In this document: positions 14,118 to 14,309 of the stretch, in pieces
How the letters are laid out: the number at the start of each line of letters is the position of its first letter
How positions within the stretch are numbered: position 1 is the stretch's first letter
Source of the DNA: an uncultured Leucobacter sp.
GTDB lineage: Bacteria > Actinomycetota > Actinomycetes > Actinomycetales > Microbacteriaceae
Assembly: GCA_937967375.1 (NCBI GenBank)
Contig: CALCJF010000081.1
Location: 1-14,309, forward strand
Direction of reading: 5' to 3'
Length of the DNA: 14,309 bases
Program-made: the position numbers and the translations under genes
Notes under the pieces: generated by a model
Seen by the model: only the letters and a program-made list of their open reading frames with translations
Database searches by the model: none
Told to the model about the DNA's origin: nothing

Positions 14118-14309
14118 ACTGTGGTTTCGACACGCCCAAGTGGTGTGGCCCGCGAGTCTTTTTAGCAGAGACGACGTGTTTCATGTTTTACAGATTCATG
14201 TGGCGGGGGAGTAGCTGGGAGTGAATTCCGCGTAAATTCAACATGTATGTTTGACGCCACGCCCGGGTGTTGTGTGTGTTTGCGTTCGTGGGGTGGATGC
14301 GCGTAATGT
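14118..14309. other. Non-coding 3' flank, more AT-rich than the genes
   Basis: No supported gene. TGGTTTCG at 14122-14129 is the reverse complement of the core CGAAACCA of the candidate operator word. A weak 6-bp hairpin (CACGCC 14131-14136 with GGTGTG 14142-14147) is followed eleven bases later by a five-T run (14159-14163) and could be a poor terminator. Farther right, AACAT-GT-ATGTT (14240-14251), flanked by TC and TGA, looks like a small operator-type dyad, perhaps for a gene beyond the window. Confidence 0.35.

Noticed and set aside
14131..14163. Strong intrinsic terminator after the dehydrogenase gene
   Set aside because: The stem is only 6 bp with a wobble and the T-run is eleven bases away, so it is noted only as a weak candidate.

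Overview
The window reads as chromosomal DNA of a high-GC Gram-positive (Actinomycetota). Third codon positions are mostly G or C, several genes seem to be read from leaderless mRNAs (a TAnnnT box 6-7 bases before the start codon), GTG starts are common, and the gene families (ArgH, TyrRS, PucR regulators, FtsX-type ABC exporters, ThDP enzymes) fit that phylum. Microbacteriaceae, perhaps Leucobacter or a relative, is my best guess from gene style; the genus is not proven. No tRNA, rRNA, CRISPR, IS element or phage gene was seen. There is no gene-free stretch longer than 300 bases.

Left part (1-6875), mostly housekeeping: the 3' part of argH (arginine biosynthesis) enters from the left edge and runs tail-to-tail, with overlapping stop codons, into an ABC exporter pair on the minus strand (FtsX-like permease and its ATPase, with a GTGA overlap). 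Divergent from these, on the plus strand, come a single AAA/ABC-like ATPase, a lipoprotein made of two tandem copies of one cysteine-containing domain, tyrS, and a flavin-reductase-like protein with an extra C-terminal segment.

Right part (6979-14117), a catabolic locus: an agmatinase-family ureohydrolase (+), a PucR-type regulator (-), and then, divergent from the regulator, a sodium:solute symporter, a ThDP-dependent decarboxylase/synthase-like enzyme and a D-2-hydroxyacid dehydrogenase (+). The last two overlap by ATGA. Together they suggest uptake and breakdown of a guanidino compound: the symporter imports it, the dehydrogenase and ThDP enzyme act on a 2-oxo/2-hydroxy acid, and the ureohydrolase removes urea. 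A route resembling the 2-ketoarginine / 4-guanidinobutyrate pathway is the leading hypothesis. No enzyme in the window makes 2-ketoarginine from arginine or oxidises 4-guanidinobutyraldehyde, so the pathway would need genes from elsewhere.

Regulatory structure in this locus: a 10-base word (GCGAAACCAG) occurs in both the pucR/symporter intergenic region and the leader of the ThDP gene, and its 8-base core recurs, inverted, just after the last gene. The 166-base gap before the ThDP gene also holds two mutually exclusive hairpins and an 11-codon mini-ORF that overlaps the ThDP start codon. A perfect 14-bp inverted repeat lies inside the argH coding sequence.
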